A stretch of DNA of 64,000 nucleotides from Ardenticatenaceae bacterium (GTDB taxonomy: Bacteria > Chloroflexota > Anaerolineae > Promineifilales > Promineifilaceae). The DNA lies in the NCBI GenBank assembly GCA_020634435.1, contig JACKBS010000013.1, forward strand, positions 1-64,000, read 5' to 3'. The translations under genes were made by a program, and so were the position numbers. Below the pieces are notes generated by a model. The model had not been told where the DNA came from and did not search any database. It saw only the letters and a program-made list of their open reading frames with translations. Below are positions 1-7,892 of the stretch, piece after piece. The first letter of the stretch is position 1, and the number at the start of each line of letters is the position of its first letter.

Positions 1-1
1 G

Positions 2-142
2 CGCCGCCGCTTTTGGGAGCGTCACCAGCTTGATGCGGGCATTTGGGCCACCTACAAGCAGCAGGGCGTGGCCTACGGGCAGTGGTTGGCCTGGTTTTGG
101 CACAAACCGTCGCTAAAAGCCAGTGTGGAAGTAGCGGCATGA
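2..142 (+). CDS. C-terminal end of an unidentified protein (partial)
   Basis: An open frame enters from the left edge and stops with TGA at 140-142, giving the last 46 residues of a protein. The tail is rich in Trp, Tyr, Gln and basic residues (it includes WATYKQQGVAYGQWLAWFWH). I do not recognise the family. It is followed by an ACGGCCGT palindrome and a candidate promoter, so it probably ends its own transcription unit. Confidence 0.5.
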   Translation, partial: RRRFWERHQLDAGIWATYKQQGVAYGQWLAWFWHKPSLKASVEVAA

Positions 143-208
143 AGGTGGCTGAAGCAACGGCCGTTTATTCCACAATTGCTTGACACATTACCCCGCCTGT
201 GATATTTC

Positions 209-410
209 TTGCTGGCAACAAAACAAGTTAGTGAAAAACAGATGTTAAAGTTTATGCAGGTTCAAACAAACCAACACGATTCTTATGATTGCTTTGACGC
301 CTTGGCACAGTTGCTACGGTGGCAGTTCGTGTTGGACCCTGTGTGAAAGCATTAAGCCTCAAAATTTCACAGAATGACCAAAGCGCGAACTGACCAGTTC
401 GCGCTTTTTA
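209..410 (+). ncRNA. Candidate structured non-coding RNA or 5' leader
   Basis: No convincing reading frame covers this stretch. A possible promoter lies just upstream: TTGACA at 180-185, then a 17-base gap and TATTTC. The sequence then holds three successive hairpins. A perfect 9-bp stem pairs 271-279 (CCAACACGA) with 327-335. A perfect 7-bp stem pairs 342-348 (TGTGAAA) with 365-371. An intrinsic terminator follows at 381-410. This fits a short terminated RNA of about 200 nt, or the first half of a leader for the EF-Ts gene. It matches no RNA family I recognise. Confidence 0.3.
381..410 (+). terminator. Intrinsic terminator (first of a pair)
   Basis: GCGCGAACT at 383-391 pairs perfectly with 396-404 around a 4-base loop, followed by a T run at 405-409. 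The arms are almost identical to those of the hairpin at 619-640, so the 5' arm of one could pair with the 3' arm of the other. Confidence 0.75.
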
Positions 411-618
411 TTTGGTAACAAAATCATAATGCGGCAAGACGAGACGACTTATCCCTGGCTTGGCAGCCAGCTCAACGACAAATTTTTCCATAGCGCCATG
501 GTGATGGTGCTGTTGCTGACTGCCAATTGTGATGACCGCATAGATTCTAGCCTGAAAAAGAGGTGTGGTTTCGTGTTTGAATGAAGCAGATATGTAGCAA
601 ATAACTTTGTTTTTACGA

Positions 619-650
619 GCGCGAACCCACCGGTTCGCGCTTTTTTATTT
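619..650 (+). terminator. Intrinsic terminator directly ahead of the EF-Ts gene (possible attenuator)
   Basis: GCGCGAACC at 619-627 pairs with 632-640, followed by TTTTTTATTTT. Only about 18 bases separate its T run from the ATG at 669, and they contain the ribosome binding site. No promoter fits in that gap. A transcript for the downstream gene must therefore pass this hairpin, which makes conditional read-through likely. The 411-618 stretch before it contains no gene I can support. Confidence 0.7.
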
Positions 651-668
651 TATACCCTGGAGGTAAAG

Positions 669-1568
669 ATGATGAACGATGTGCAAATGGTTAAATTGTT
701 AAGGCAAGAGACAGGTGCCAGCTTCTTGGACTGTAAAAAAGCAGTGGCGACTTATGGCCATGATGTGGAGCAGGCAATGGCTTTTTTGCGGGAAAAAGGG
801 CTAAACAAGGCGGCTGAAAAAATGGAGCGCGAGACAGCAGAAGGGATTGTTGTGGTGAAAACGGCCGTTTCTGCCGCAGTTGCCATTGAGCTAGCCTGTG
901 AAACCGACTTTGTGGCCCGCAATGAAATATTCAAAACCTTTGCCCAGCAGTTAGCTGACCACATGCTGGCTGTGCCTGCCGTGCAAGACGCAGCGGCCCT
1001 GTTGCTGGCGGTCTTGCCCAACTCCTCTGGCAAAACGGTGCAAGCGCGCATCCATGAACTGGTGAGCCAGTTTGGCGAAAATATCGTGCTGCGGCGGGCG
1101 GCCCGGTTTGCCGGGCAAGCGGGGTATATCTTGACGGGGTATGTTCATGCTGGCGCGATTGCCGGATATGAGCCAACAGAAGGTCGAGTGGGGGTGCTGC
1201 TGGAATTGGCGGTGGATACGGCCGTTGCGACCCATCCCCAAATTCAGCAGCTGGCACACAATCTGGCGCTGCACATTGCTGGCGATGCGCCACAGTATGT
1301 TTCGCAAGCAGATATTCCGGCACCAGTCTGGCAGCAAATGGAGCAAACCTTGTGGGAGGAGGTTGCCCAGTTAAACAAACCTGACGAACTCAAGGCCAAA
1401 ATGGTGCAGGGGCGGTTGGGCAAGTGGTTGCAGGCCACCTGTTTATTGCGTCAGCCTTACCTTTTGGCAGATTCAGGCACTGTGGCGTCTTTGCTGGAGC
1501 GAACGGGCAATGGGCTGGATAGCGCGATAACCGTGAGTCGGTTTGCCCGGTTTGAGCTAGGCGTTTAG
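669..1568 (+). CDS. tsf: Elongation factor Ts (divergent, not next to rpsB)
   Basis: EF-Ts is the guanine nucleotide exchange factor that recycles EF-Tu in translation. The 299-residue protein has the N-terminal UBA-like helix bundle with the family pattern TGASFLDCKKA (residues 15-25) and the EF-Tu contact motif TDFVARNE (79-86). The C-terminal half also matches the family (KMVQGRLGKWL, then a LLRQPYLL segment and a final VSRFARFELG). A GGAGG site precedes ATG 669; ATG 672 is an alternative. EF-Ts genes usually follow rpsB, but here the gene stands alone, so it may be a second copy or a relocated one. Several internal positions are unusual, such as the TAV created by ACGGCCGT. Its leader carries a terminator hairpin immediately upstream. 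Confidence 0.88.
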   Translation: MMNDVQMVKLLRQETGASFLDCKKAVATYGHDVEQAMAFLREKGLNKAAEKMERETAEGIVVVKTAVSAAVAIELACETDFVARNEIFKTFAQQLADHMLAVPAVQDAAALLLAVLPNSSGKTVQARIHELVSQFGENIVLRRAARFAGQAGYILTGYVHAGAIAGYEPTEGRVGVLLELAVDTAVATHPQIQQLAHNLALHIAGDAPQYVSQADIPAPVWQQMEQTLWEEVAQLNKPDELKAKMVQGRLGKWLQATCLLRQPYLLADSGTVASLLERTGNGLDSAITVSRFARFELGV

Positions 1569-1641
1569 GTAGAAGGTGCTGATAGAAACGGCCGTTTGTG
1601 AACACAAGCCAGGTGATGGTTTTGTAGCCCGGCATATGTGG

Positions 1642-1881
1642 TCAGGTTCCAGCAAACGGCCGTTTCTCGCCCAACGCCTGCAAGCTCGCTGTATCGGCTC
1701 GTTCTGCCAGCACGGCTACAAAGTCAACATCGCTGCTTTCCGGGGGGAAATCGTCCAGGGCAACCGAACCCACCAGATAGAGCGCTTGAATCAAGCCGGG
1801 AACGGCCGTATCCATCGCCTGCAAAAATTTCTTCGTCAACGTTTGAATTGAAAGTGGTAGTGTCAAAATTGTCTTCTTCAT
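1642..1881 (-). pseudogene. N-terminal remnant of a nucleotidyltransferase
   Basis: The frame encodes 79 residues with a polymerase-beta-type nucleotidyltransferase signature: GSVALDDFPPESSDVD, i.e. GS at 38-39 and the metal-binding DVD at 51-53, as in aminoglycoside adenylyltransferase-like proteins. Such proteins usually run to 250 residues or more, and this one stops right after the first domain. Sequence beyond the stop contains a further short open stretch, but I cannot tie it to the family. AACGGCCGTT palindromes flank the break point (near 1589 and 1656). It is probably a decayed gene; a short stand-alone protein is less likely. Confidence 0.5.
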
Positions 1882-1900
1882 CCCTTAGGACCAAGAGAGT

Positions 1901-2644
1901 CTATCCGCGTCGCGCGATAAAAATCATCATCCGGCTGGTGTTGTTGAATGGCTCCCGCTGCCAATCGCCGTAAACTTGCTCAATGGCGAACCCCGCCTCG
2001 CGCAAAGAGGCGCTGATTTCGTCGTGGCTGCGATAGCGCAGCGTGCTGGTGGCTACCACATCTTCCCCTGTATTTTTGAAGAGATTGTGACCGATAAAGT
2101 AAACACGGCCGTTTTCCTCCCGCGCCACCTCTAACCATGTCTCAACCGGCCCATGCGGCGTTTCTAGCTGGGCCAATGTCGTTTCTGGATTCCACTGCTC
2201 CCAACCGCGATCTGCTGGATTGCGGCTCTCGAAGGCCAGATGGCCGCCAGGGCGCAGCGCCGCATGGATGTGGCGCAACGTTGTCGCCCACGCGTCATCG
2301 TCCAGGAAGACTTGCGCCACGTTGCTGGTCATCAGCACCAGATCGGCGGCGGGTGTGCCCAGGGCGCTGGAATCACCCTCGATCCAGGTGACGCGCGCCG
2401 CGTTGGGCTGGCGTTGCGCATGGGCCAGCATCGCCGCCGCGGGGTCAATGCCCGTCACTTCTCGTTCGCCCACCGCCAGTTGGCGGGTGAGCAAGCCGGT
2501 GCCGCAGCCCAGGTCCAGAATTCGCTGCGCTTTTAGCGCGTCGGCCAGCGCCAGGTAAAAGTCAAAGTCTGGGCCGTGTGGGTTTTCGATGTCGTATAGG
2601 TCCACCAGGCGCGGGTCGGTGTAATGTCGGTCGAGTTTAGTCAT
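1901..2644 (-). CDS. Class I SAM-dependent methyltransferase
   Basis: Predicted soluble methyltransferase of 247 residues when started at the ATG at 2644 (MTKLDRHY). The open frame runs further upstream, but that part is low-quality coding sequence. Motif I is clear (ILDLGCGTG, residues 42-50), followed by an acidic motif II region (EVTGIDPA), GDSSALG, and a post-motif with HAALRPGGHLAFESRNP. These belong to the Methyltransf_11/25 type fold. The substrate cannot be told from sequence. It is divergent from the iron-sulfur membrane gene that starts at 2815. Confidence 0.8.
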   Translation of the reverse strand: MTKLDRHYTDPRLVDLYDIENPHGPDFDFYLALADALKAQRILDLGCGTGLLTRQLAVGEREVTGIDPAAAMLAHAQRQPNAARVTWIEGDSSALGTPAADLVLMTSNVAQVFLDDDAWATTLRHIHAALRPGGHLAFESRNPADRGWEQWNPETTLAQLETPHGPVETWLEVAREENGRVYFIGHNLFKNTGEDVVATSTLRYRSHDEISASLREAGFAIEQVYGDWQREPFNNTSRMMIFIARRG

Positions 2645-2750
2645 GGTGGCCAAGTATAGCATGGGTGGTGGGGATACGGCCGTACGCTCACGATCGGCCC
2701 CCATGACAAACCACATTCCCCGACATGACATTCATCACTATGTCCCATTG

Positions 2751-2801
2751 AATATTGGACTTATCCTATATCAAGTAATATTGGATATGTCTTATATAAG
2801 T
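2751..2801 (+). promoter_or_regulatory. Tandem 25-26 bp direct repeats, candidate operator
   Basis: Two adjacent copies of the same AT-rich word lie just before the FeS gene: 2751-2776 begins AATATTGGACTTATCCTATA, and 2777-2801 begins AATATTGGATATGTCTTATA. Both end with TCAAGT or TAAGT. The pair ends 14 bases before the preferred start codon, in the divergent region shared with the methyltransferase gene. Tandem sites of this kind usually bind a dimeric regulator. The regulator is not identifiable from the window. Confidence 0.5.
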
Positions 2802-2814
2802 TATGAGGAATAGA

Positions 2815-3783
2815 ATGACACGTGCGGCATTGCCCATCAAAATCGACAAAAACTTTAGTTGGAAAAAACTGCTGGTTCCGGCTATGACGGCTGGCGCTTT
2901 TTGGACCCTGGCGATCGTCTCCTACACGCTTAGCGGCCAGATTTTTGCCCTGATCAACTTTGGCTACCTGGGCACGGCGCTGGGGCTGGGGCTAAGTTTG
3001 TATGCCATCCTGCCCAAGCGGCAGAAGCCCATCGGGCGGCGGGTGTCGCTGCTGCTCATCGGGCTGTACCTGTTTGCCTTTGTAGGGCTGATGGGGCGAG
3101 AAAACATCCAAATGGAAGGCGTGTGGTGGAGCTTGATCAACGGCACGTATTATGCGGCCGTTTGGCATTACCTGGTCGCCAAAATTGTGGGGCCGCTGCT
3201 GTTTGGGCGGCTCTGGTGCGGTTGGGCCTGTTGGTCGGTCATGGTGTTTGATTTGCTGCCGTACAAGCGCTCCGCCGGGCGACTGCCAGGACGCTGGGAT
3301 TGGCTGCGCTACGGGCATGTTGCCCTTAGTTTGGTGATCGCTTTGGTGGTGTGGCGTTTGTTGGGCATCCAGATTGGCACCAATTCTGGCGCGGCGATTG
3401 GCTGGTTTTTGGCGGGCAACGGGCTGTACTACGCCGTGGGCATTGGTCTGGCGGTGGCCCTCAAAGACAATCGCGCCTTCTGCAAATATCTCTGCCCGGT
3501 GGCCGTGCCGCTGAAGCTCACCAGCCGCTTCTCGCTGCTAAAAATTGGCACTACCGCGGCCAACTGCAACGACTGCGGCGCGTGCGAAAAAGTGTGCCCA
3601 ATGGACATCCAGATCACCGATTACGTGCACGCCAACCAGCGGGTGCTTTCCACGGAATGCACGCTGTGCCAGACATGCGTCACGGCCTGCGCCAAGGATG
3701 CGCTCAAGCTTTCCACCGGCCTCGACGTAGGCGGGCGCGAATCGCTGCGGCTGCGGGCAGGTGTCGATGCCGCCAATCGTTGA
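2815..3783 (+). CDS. Membrane 4Fe-4S ferredoxin-type protein (NapH/YccM-like)
   Basis: Integral membrane electron-transfer protein of 322 residues. It has about five hydrophobic segments, the conserved membrane cysteine motifs GRLWCGWACW and FCKYLCPVAVP, and a C-terminal pair of 4Fe-4S motifs (CNDCGACEKVCP and CTLCQTCVTACA). This layout matches NapH/CcoG/YccM-type proteins, which pass electrons between quinols or cytosolic donors and partner proteins. The ATG at 2815 is preferred over 2803 because a GAGG site precedes it. No reductase partner is adjacent, so the actual pathway is unknown. Two tandem operator-like repeats sit just upstream, suggesting regulated expression. Confidence 0.8.
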   Translation: MTRAALPIKIDKNFSWKKLLVPAMTAGAFWTLAIVSYTLSGQIFALINFGYLGTALGLGLSLYAILPKRQKPIGRRVSLLLIGLYLFAFVGLMGRENIQMEGVWWSLINGTYYAAVWHYLVAKIVGPLLFGRLWCGWACWSVMVFDLLPYKRSAGRLPGRWDWLRYGHVALSLVIALVVWRLLGIQIGTNSGAAIGWFLAGNGLYYAVGIGLAVALKDNRAFCKYLCPVAVPLKLTSRFSLLKIGTTAANCNDCGACEKVCPMDIQITDYVHANQRVLSTECTLCQTCVTACAKDALKLSTGLDVGGRESLRLRAGVDAANR

Positions 3784-3799
3784 TTATCGGCAATGGAGA

Positions 3800-3862
3800 T
3801 CCACAGATTTCGCAGATTACACAGATTTTTCTCTGCGTCCTCCGCGTTCTCTGCGGTTAAAT
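3800..3862. repeat. Dispersed intergenic word repeat (CCACAGATTTCGCAGATT / CTCTGCGTCC type)
   Basis: Between two plus-strand genes lies a run of related words: CCACAGATT, CGCAGATT, ACACAGATT, then CTCTGCGTCC, TCCGCGTTC, TCTGCGGTTAAA. Variants of the first half recur at 20411, 24968, 27120 and 42351, and of the second at 50668-50781. No coding potential is seen. Confidence 0.7.
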
Positions 3863-3879
3863 TATTTTCAGAGGAGTTG

Positions 3880-4476
3880 ATGATGTTTAGAACAAATCGG
3901 CTGATTGTCGTTGGTTTGCTGCTGGCTTCGTTTTTGGCGCTGCTGCTGGCCCCCACGCAGATGCCGCCTAGTTATGATTGGCTGCGGCACACCACTAGCG
4001 AATCGGGGGCGCAGGGCATTGCCGGGGCGTGGCTGGCGCGATTGGGGTTTCTGCTGTTTGGGCTGGCGGTTTTGGCGGAAACGGCCGTCTTGCGTAAACA
4101 ATGGTCGCTGCCGCCCCGAATTTTTCTCGGTGCGTTTGGCGTGTGTATGACGGCCGTTGCTGCTTTTTCGGCTCGGCCCTGGCTGCCAGAAATGCCCTTT
4201 GATCCGGTGGAAGATTGGCTGCACTCGTTTGCCGCGACCGGGATGGGCTTTGCCTTTGCGTTGGGCGTGGGCTGGCGTTGGTGGCAGCGCCCCTGGCAAG
4301 CCAGGATGCGCGTAGCGGATTTGGTGGCGGTGGGCGCATCAATTTTTATTCCCCTGGCCATGAGCTTCTTACCCGATTGGGATGGCTTGTTGCAGCGCCT
4401 GATGTTTGCCGTTGCCTACCTTTGGTATGGGTTGGAACTGCTCAATTTTGAGCCTAAATTGGAGAGGCTGTCATGA
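3880..4476 (+). CDS. DUF998 family membrane protein
   Basis: Small multi-pass membrane protein of 198 residues with about six hydrophobic segments. It has the DUF998 hallmark after the first helix: a short loop with PPSYDWLRHTTSESGAQG, then helical pairs. Its biochemical role is unknown. The start at 3880 follows a GAGGAG site; upstream in-frame sequence is the intergenic repeat and is unlikely to be translated. The stop overlaps the next start by ATGA (4473-4476), so it is probably translationally coupled to the CPBP protease and the PadR regulator behind it. Confidence 0.75.
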   Translation: MMFRTNRLIVVGLLLASFLALLLAPTQMPPSYDWLRHTTSESGAQGIAGAWLARLGFLLFGLAVLAETAVLRKQWSLPPRIFLGAFGVCMTAVAAFSARPWLPEMPFDPVEDWLHSFAATGMGFAFALGVGWRWWQRPWQARMRVADLVAVGASIFIPLAMSFLPDWDGLLQRLMFAVAYLWYGLELLNFEPKLERLS

Positions 4477-5282
4477 AAAATGAGTCGCGTTGGATTGCCC
4501 AGCACCAAATTTTGGCCTATGTGATTATCGCTTATGGGTTTACCTGGTTTGTGGCCGCCTTTAACATCTCAGCCCGGTTGGGCTGGGGCAGCGTGCCCGG
4601 TTGGCTGCATTATGCGGCGGCTTTCGGACCATTGGTTGGAGCCTTTACCGTCACTGCCTGGACAGCGGGTTGGCCTGGCCTGAAGGAACTGCTGGCTCGC
4701 CTGGTGCGGGTGCGCTTTGCACCCATCTGGTGGGCGGCGGCCCTTTCCCCACTGATTGTGCTGCTGTTGGTTGATGGTGGCGTTTGGCTAGTCACTGGCA
4801 GCGGGCTCAATCTGGTCGGTCTGGGTGAAGTGGATGGTGTGGGCAATTTGGGAGTGGTGGGAACGGCCGTTTTCTGGCTGTTCACCTTTGGGCTGGGTGA
4901 AGAAACTGGCTGGCGCGGTTTTTTGCTGCATCATCTGGACCAACAGCGGCCAAGCCGCAACAATCCCCTGATTGTGGGCCTCATCTGGGCGGCCTGGCAT
5001 CTGCCCTTTTTCTTTTACCAGGAAAATTTCATCGCCCTGGGGTTTGTTGGCCTGATTGGTTGGGTGCTGGGGCTGATGGCTGGGTCGGTCTTGCTGGCCT
5101 GGATTTACCGGGGAACTGGCGGCAGCATTTTGGCGGTGATGCTGTGGCACGCCTTGTTTAATCTGGGCACCGCTGCGCCCATGTCTGGCGAGCTGCTGGC
5201 CCCGGTACTGAGCATGGCTGTTATCGTAACGGCCGTTATAATTCGCACCAAAGCACAGAGGCAGGCAAGCTATGTCACTTAA
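4473..5282 (+). CDS. CPBP family intramembrane glutamic endopeptidase (CAAX-protease-like)
   Basis: Integral membrane protein of 269 residues in the ABI/CPBP family related to Rce1. Motif 1 is GEETGWRG (Glu143, Glu144, Arg148), motif 2 is WAAWHLPFF (His176), and motif 3 is MLWHALFN (His226, Asn230). These are the residues expected to form the membrane-embedded active site. Bacterial members act in proteolysis, peptide maturation or bacteriocin self-immunity; the substrate here is unknown. It overlaps the DUF998 gene by 4 bases and the PadR gene by 11, so the three form one operon. Confidence 0.85.
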   Translation: MKNESRWIAQHQILAYVIIAYGFTWFVAAFNISARLGWGSVPGWLHYAAAFGPLVGAFTVTAWTAGWPGLKELLARLVRVRFAPIWWAAALSPLIVLLLVDGGVWLVTGSGLNLVGLGEVDGVGNLGVVGTAVFWLFTFGLGEETGWRGFLLHHLDQQRPSRNNPLIVGLIWAAWHLPFFFYQENFIALGFVGLIGWVLGLMAGSVLLAWIYRGTGGSILAVMLWHALFNLGTAAPMSGELLAPVLSMAVIVTAVIIRTKAQRQASYVT

Positions 5283-5859
5283 ATTTGCAATTTTGGGATT
5301 GTTGAACGTGATGCCCATGACGGGCTACGATTTGAAACACCAGGCATTTGACGCTACGGTGCGCCACTTTTGGCCCGCTGACCAGAGCCAAATTTACCGC
5401 ACGCTGACCCAACTTGCGGAAGATGAGCTGGTGACGGTGACAATTGAAGCTCAAGATGAACGGCCAGATCGCAAGGTGTATGCCATTACCGAATCGGGGC
5501 AGGTGGCGTTAACTGAATGGCTCAAATTGGACCAGGCGGTGCCTACGCTGCGCGATCCGCTGCTGGTGCAGCTCTTTTTGGGGCAAGAAGTGCCGCGCGC
5601 CGATTTACTTCGCGTGGTGGCGCATCAACTGGCGGCGCATCAGGCGCAGCTGGCGGTCTTTGGCCAGATTCCCATTCCACCTGCCGAAAGCCGACCAGAT
5701 GATCGCTGGCTGGCGTTGCAGCATCTGACGCTAGATTTTGGCGTGGCCCTGGAGCAGGCGTACGTGAGCTGGCTGGAAAAGTGCCAGGAAGTCATTGCCA
5801 ACCTGCCGGACGTGGACGAGGTGCCTGATTTTCGGGAACGATTTAGCGCGCCTTCTTAA
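5272..5859 (+). CDS. PadR family transcriptional regulator
   Basis: A 195-residue protein starting with the PadR winged-helix domain. The first helix is KFAILGLLNVMPMTGYDLKH, then the recognition region (DQSQIYRTLTQLAEDELV) and the wing (ERPDRKVYAITESGQVAL). A C-terminal helical dimerisation part, as in the Vir/AphA-like subgroup, fills residues 90-195. It overlaps the CPBP protease gene, so it probably controls that operon. PadR proteins usually repress genes for detoxification or membrane functions. The effector is unknown. Confidence 0.88.
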   Translation: MSLKFAILGLLNVMPMTGYDLKHQAFDATVRHFWPADQSQIYRTLTQLAEDELVTVTIEAQDERPDRKVYAITESGQVALTEWLKLDQAVPTLRDPLLVQLFLGQEVPRADLLRVVAHQLAAHQAQLAVFGQIPIPPAESRPDDRWLALQHLTLDFGVALEQAYVSWLEKCQEVIANLPDVDEVPDFRERFSAPS

Positions 5860-5869
5860 AATTTGCCAA

Positions 5870-6487
5870 TTAGGGCTGCGGTGTGGGAGTCGCGATTAGC
5901 GTTTTTGTGCCGGTTGCCAGATCGTATTGAACCAGCCCAGCTGGCGGTGCATCCTCTGGCGGTGTGAGGCAGCAGGAGTTGATGCGCTGGTAGGTGAAGG
6001 ATTGTCCGTCCTCGGCCCAGGTGACGTTGTTGAAGTTTAGAAAATCCCAGGCGGCATTAATGAGCTGCTTACCCGTGCCATCTGCCTGAAAAAGGTAGAG
6101 AAAGTTATCCCCCTCGAAGCATGAAGGGACAACCAAAAAGTGTTCCAGCGTGGGCGAGTAGATGATCTCCGCCGGGATGTCTGGAAAGCAGGGAATGCCT
6201 TCGGCTTCAATGTCCAAAATGACGGTGCCATCCAGCGTAACGGTGCCGTCGTCCTGGTAAACGGCCGTTACTAAAGGAATCATCGTGGGTGTATTTGTGG
6301 GGGGAACGGCCGTTTCTGTGGGCGGCAATGCGGTTGGTTCAGGCGTATTTGTGGTTGTAACTGTTGGCGCTGCGGTGGGTGGTACGGCCGTTGCCACCGC
6401 AATGGTTTCTGGTTGCCCACAGCCAACAAGCAGCAACACACCCCAGATCATTGAGCCAATCGTCATGGTTTTGAAATTAAGTTTCAT
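5870..6487 (-). CDS. Lipoprotein with Thr/Pro-rich linker
   Basis: A 205-residue protein with a signal peptide and lipobox (LLVGC, Cys about 23), so it should be lipid-anchored outside the membrane. Residues about 30-75 are a flexible Pro/Thr/Ala linker of the PTATNTPEPT type, partly built from ACGGCCGT palindromes. A globular part follows with four Cys residues (CFPD, SCF and a SCC pair). I recognise no family. It ends convergently 10 bases from the PadR gene. The downstream neighbour on this strand is unrelated. Confidence 0.7.
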   Translation of the reverse strand: MKLNFKTMTIGSMIWGVLLLVGCGQPETIAVATAVPPTAAPTVTTTNTPEPTALPPTETAVPPTNTPTMIPLVTAVYQDDGTVTLDGTVILDIEAEGIPCFPDIPAEIIYSPTLEHFLVVPSCFEGDNFLYLFQADGTGKQLINAAWDFLNFNNVTWAEDGQSFTYQRINSCCLTPPEDAPPAGLVQYDLATGTKTLIATPTPQP

Positions 6488-6490
6488 TTT

Positions 6491-7039
6491 TTACCTGCTT
6501 TGGACCGCATATTCATCTTCCAGGATGCTCATGAGGATGGCGTTGTGGTAACGGCCGTTCCACAAAAGCGCATCTCGCAAAATCCCTTCGCGTACAAAAC
6601 CCACTTTTTCATACACATGCTGCGCCCTGGGATTAAAATCATACACTTCCAGATCGATGCGGTGCAGGTTGAGCGTGCGGAAGCCAAAATCAAGGATGAG
6701 CCGGGTGGCTTCGGTGCCGTACCCTTGGCCAAACGATTTTTCGCTGGCCAAGGCAATGCGAAAACCGGCCGAGCGGTTAAGTGAGTCAATGCCATTGAGA
6801 ACCACTTCACCAACGTAAGCGCCATCCTCCTTGCGGGTAATGGCGTAATCCGCACGATCGTCTGCCTGGCTTATGCGCTGGCAATGCTGCTGCACCTGCT
6901 CAAAGGTGAAGGTTTGCTGCGTGCCCGTCAGCCGCATGCTTTCGGCATCAGACAGGCTGGCAAACATCGCCTCCGCATCGTCAACGGTAATGGGGCGCAA
7001 AATAACACGTTCGCCAGTGAGGATTGGTTTGTCCAGCAT
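6491..7039 (-). CDS. GNAT acetyltransferase (RimJ/RimL type)
   Basis: A 182-residue N-acetyltransferase. The fold markers are the opening TGERVILRPITVDDAEAMF, the acetyl-CoA site region SFGQGYGTEATRLILDFGF and the closing ARHVYEKVGFVREG-like stretch (here AQHVYEKVGFVREGILRD). This is the RimJ/RimL subgroup, which acetylates protein N-termini or small amines; the substrate is not known. A lipoprotein gene follows 4 bases downstream on the same strand. An AGAAAAAG site precedes the start. Confidence 0.85.
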   Translation of the reverse strand: MLDKPILTGERVILRPITVDDAEAMFASLSDAESMRLTGTQQTFTFEQVQQHCQRISQADDRADYAITRKEDGAYVGEVVLNGIDSLNRSAGFRIALASEKSFGQGYGTEATRLILDFGFRTLNLHRIDLEVYDFNPRAQHVYEKVGFVREGILRDALLWNGRYHNAILMSILEDEYAVQSR

Positions 7040-7242
7040 CTTTTTCTCCTGAACGGTACGTTGAAGAATCGCCTGTTGGTGGTAACAGGTTGGGAATTAT
7101 AGCGGTAAGTTGAAGCCAGGGTAGATAATTTCCACATCAGGGCAAATGCGCTGGCGGGCACAGTGTTGGAAGTTTAGATGAAGCACCCGATTTCCGGCGC
7201 GGTTTAACGATGGAACGATGGCTTAAAACCAGGTGAGTGTAG

Positions 7243-7788
7243 TCAGGTTTCCAGCGGGTGCTGGGGCGGAACGGCCGAAATCGGTGGCGCAATCGTGGGT
7301 AGTTCCCCGACTGCTTGCAGAATGTACTTGGTGGTGGTGGAGATGGGGCGGCCGTCTTGAGTTATCAGGTTATTGATTTCATTTGCCGAGACAAAAACGT
7401 TCTCGTAGCCTGTAGACAGCCAGCGAATCGCCGAGTTTTTGCGGAAGGTGATGGGGAAAGTGGGGAAGATGCGTACGTCAAAAATGGCGAAGGTGTATTC
7501 TTTTACCCGCTGATCGCGCCGCGAGTATTGAGTCATTGTGACGATCCCCAGCTGCTGCATGATTTGAAAATCGGTTGAGGCACACAGCCCCATTTCTTCT
7601 TCCAATTCACGTTGGATGGTGCGCGACAAGGCGTTGGTATCGGTTTCGCAATTGGGGTCTGGTTTACCGCCAATAAGATTAAAAGCGGCCCAACGCTGGT
7701 TCCATTGCAACAAGTACTGACGCAAGGGGTCCTGGCCAATGGCAATCAAGGCAAACGCTGCATGTTGCTTGGGAACTTCTCTATTCAC
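7243..7788 (-). CDS. Nudix hydrolase domain protein
   Basis: A 181-residue protein with a Nudix box in the region FNLIGGKPDPNCETDTNALS followed by REL-EEEMGL. The metal-binding REXXEE core is intact, with a longer-than-usual spacer between the Gly and the Glu/Arg part. Such enzymes hydrolyse nucleoside diphosphates linked to other groups. The tail after residue 160 is Pro/Ala-rich. It stands alone; the 200-base gap to the GNAT gene shows only one weak candidate promoter. Confidence 0.75.
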   Translation of the reverse strand: MNREVPKQHAAFALIAIGQDPLRQYLLQWNQRWAAFNLIGGKPDPNCETDTNALSRTIQRELEEEMGLCASTDFQIMQQLGIVTMTQYSRRDQRVKEYTFAIFDVRIFPTFPITFRKNSAIRWLSTGYENVFVSANEINNLITQDGRPISTTTKYILQAVGELPTIAPPISAVPPQHPLET

Positions 7789-7892
7789 AATACCTACTCT
7801 TGACTAAGTGACTCACTTTACAAAAAAGCTCCCCGTATTTTGGGCGATCGTGCAAAAATTAACAAGGTTACTTTATGGGGAGATTCCCATCA

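Noticed and set aside
1390..1635. Minus-strand frame continuing the nucleotidyltransferase remnant
   Set aside because: It mostly lies antisense to tsf and shows no recognisable adenylyltransferase C-terminal domain.
3800..3862. CRISPR-like short repeats
   Set aside because: The words are contiguous variants without equal spacers; no CRISPR array or cas gene occurs in the window.
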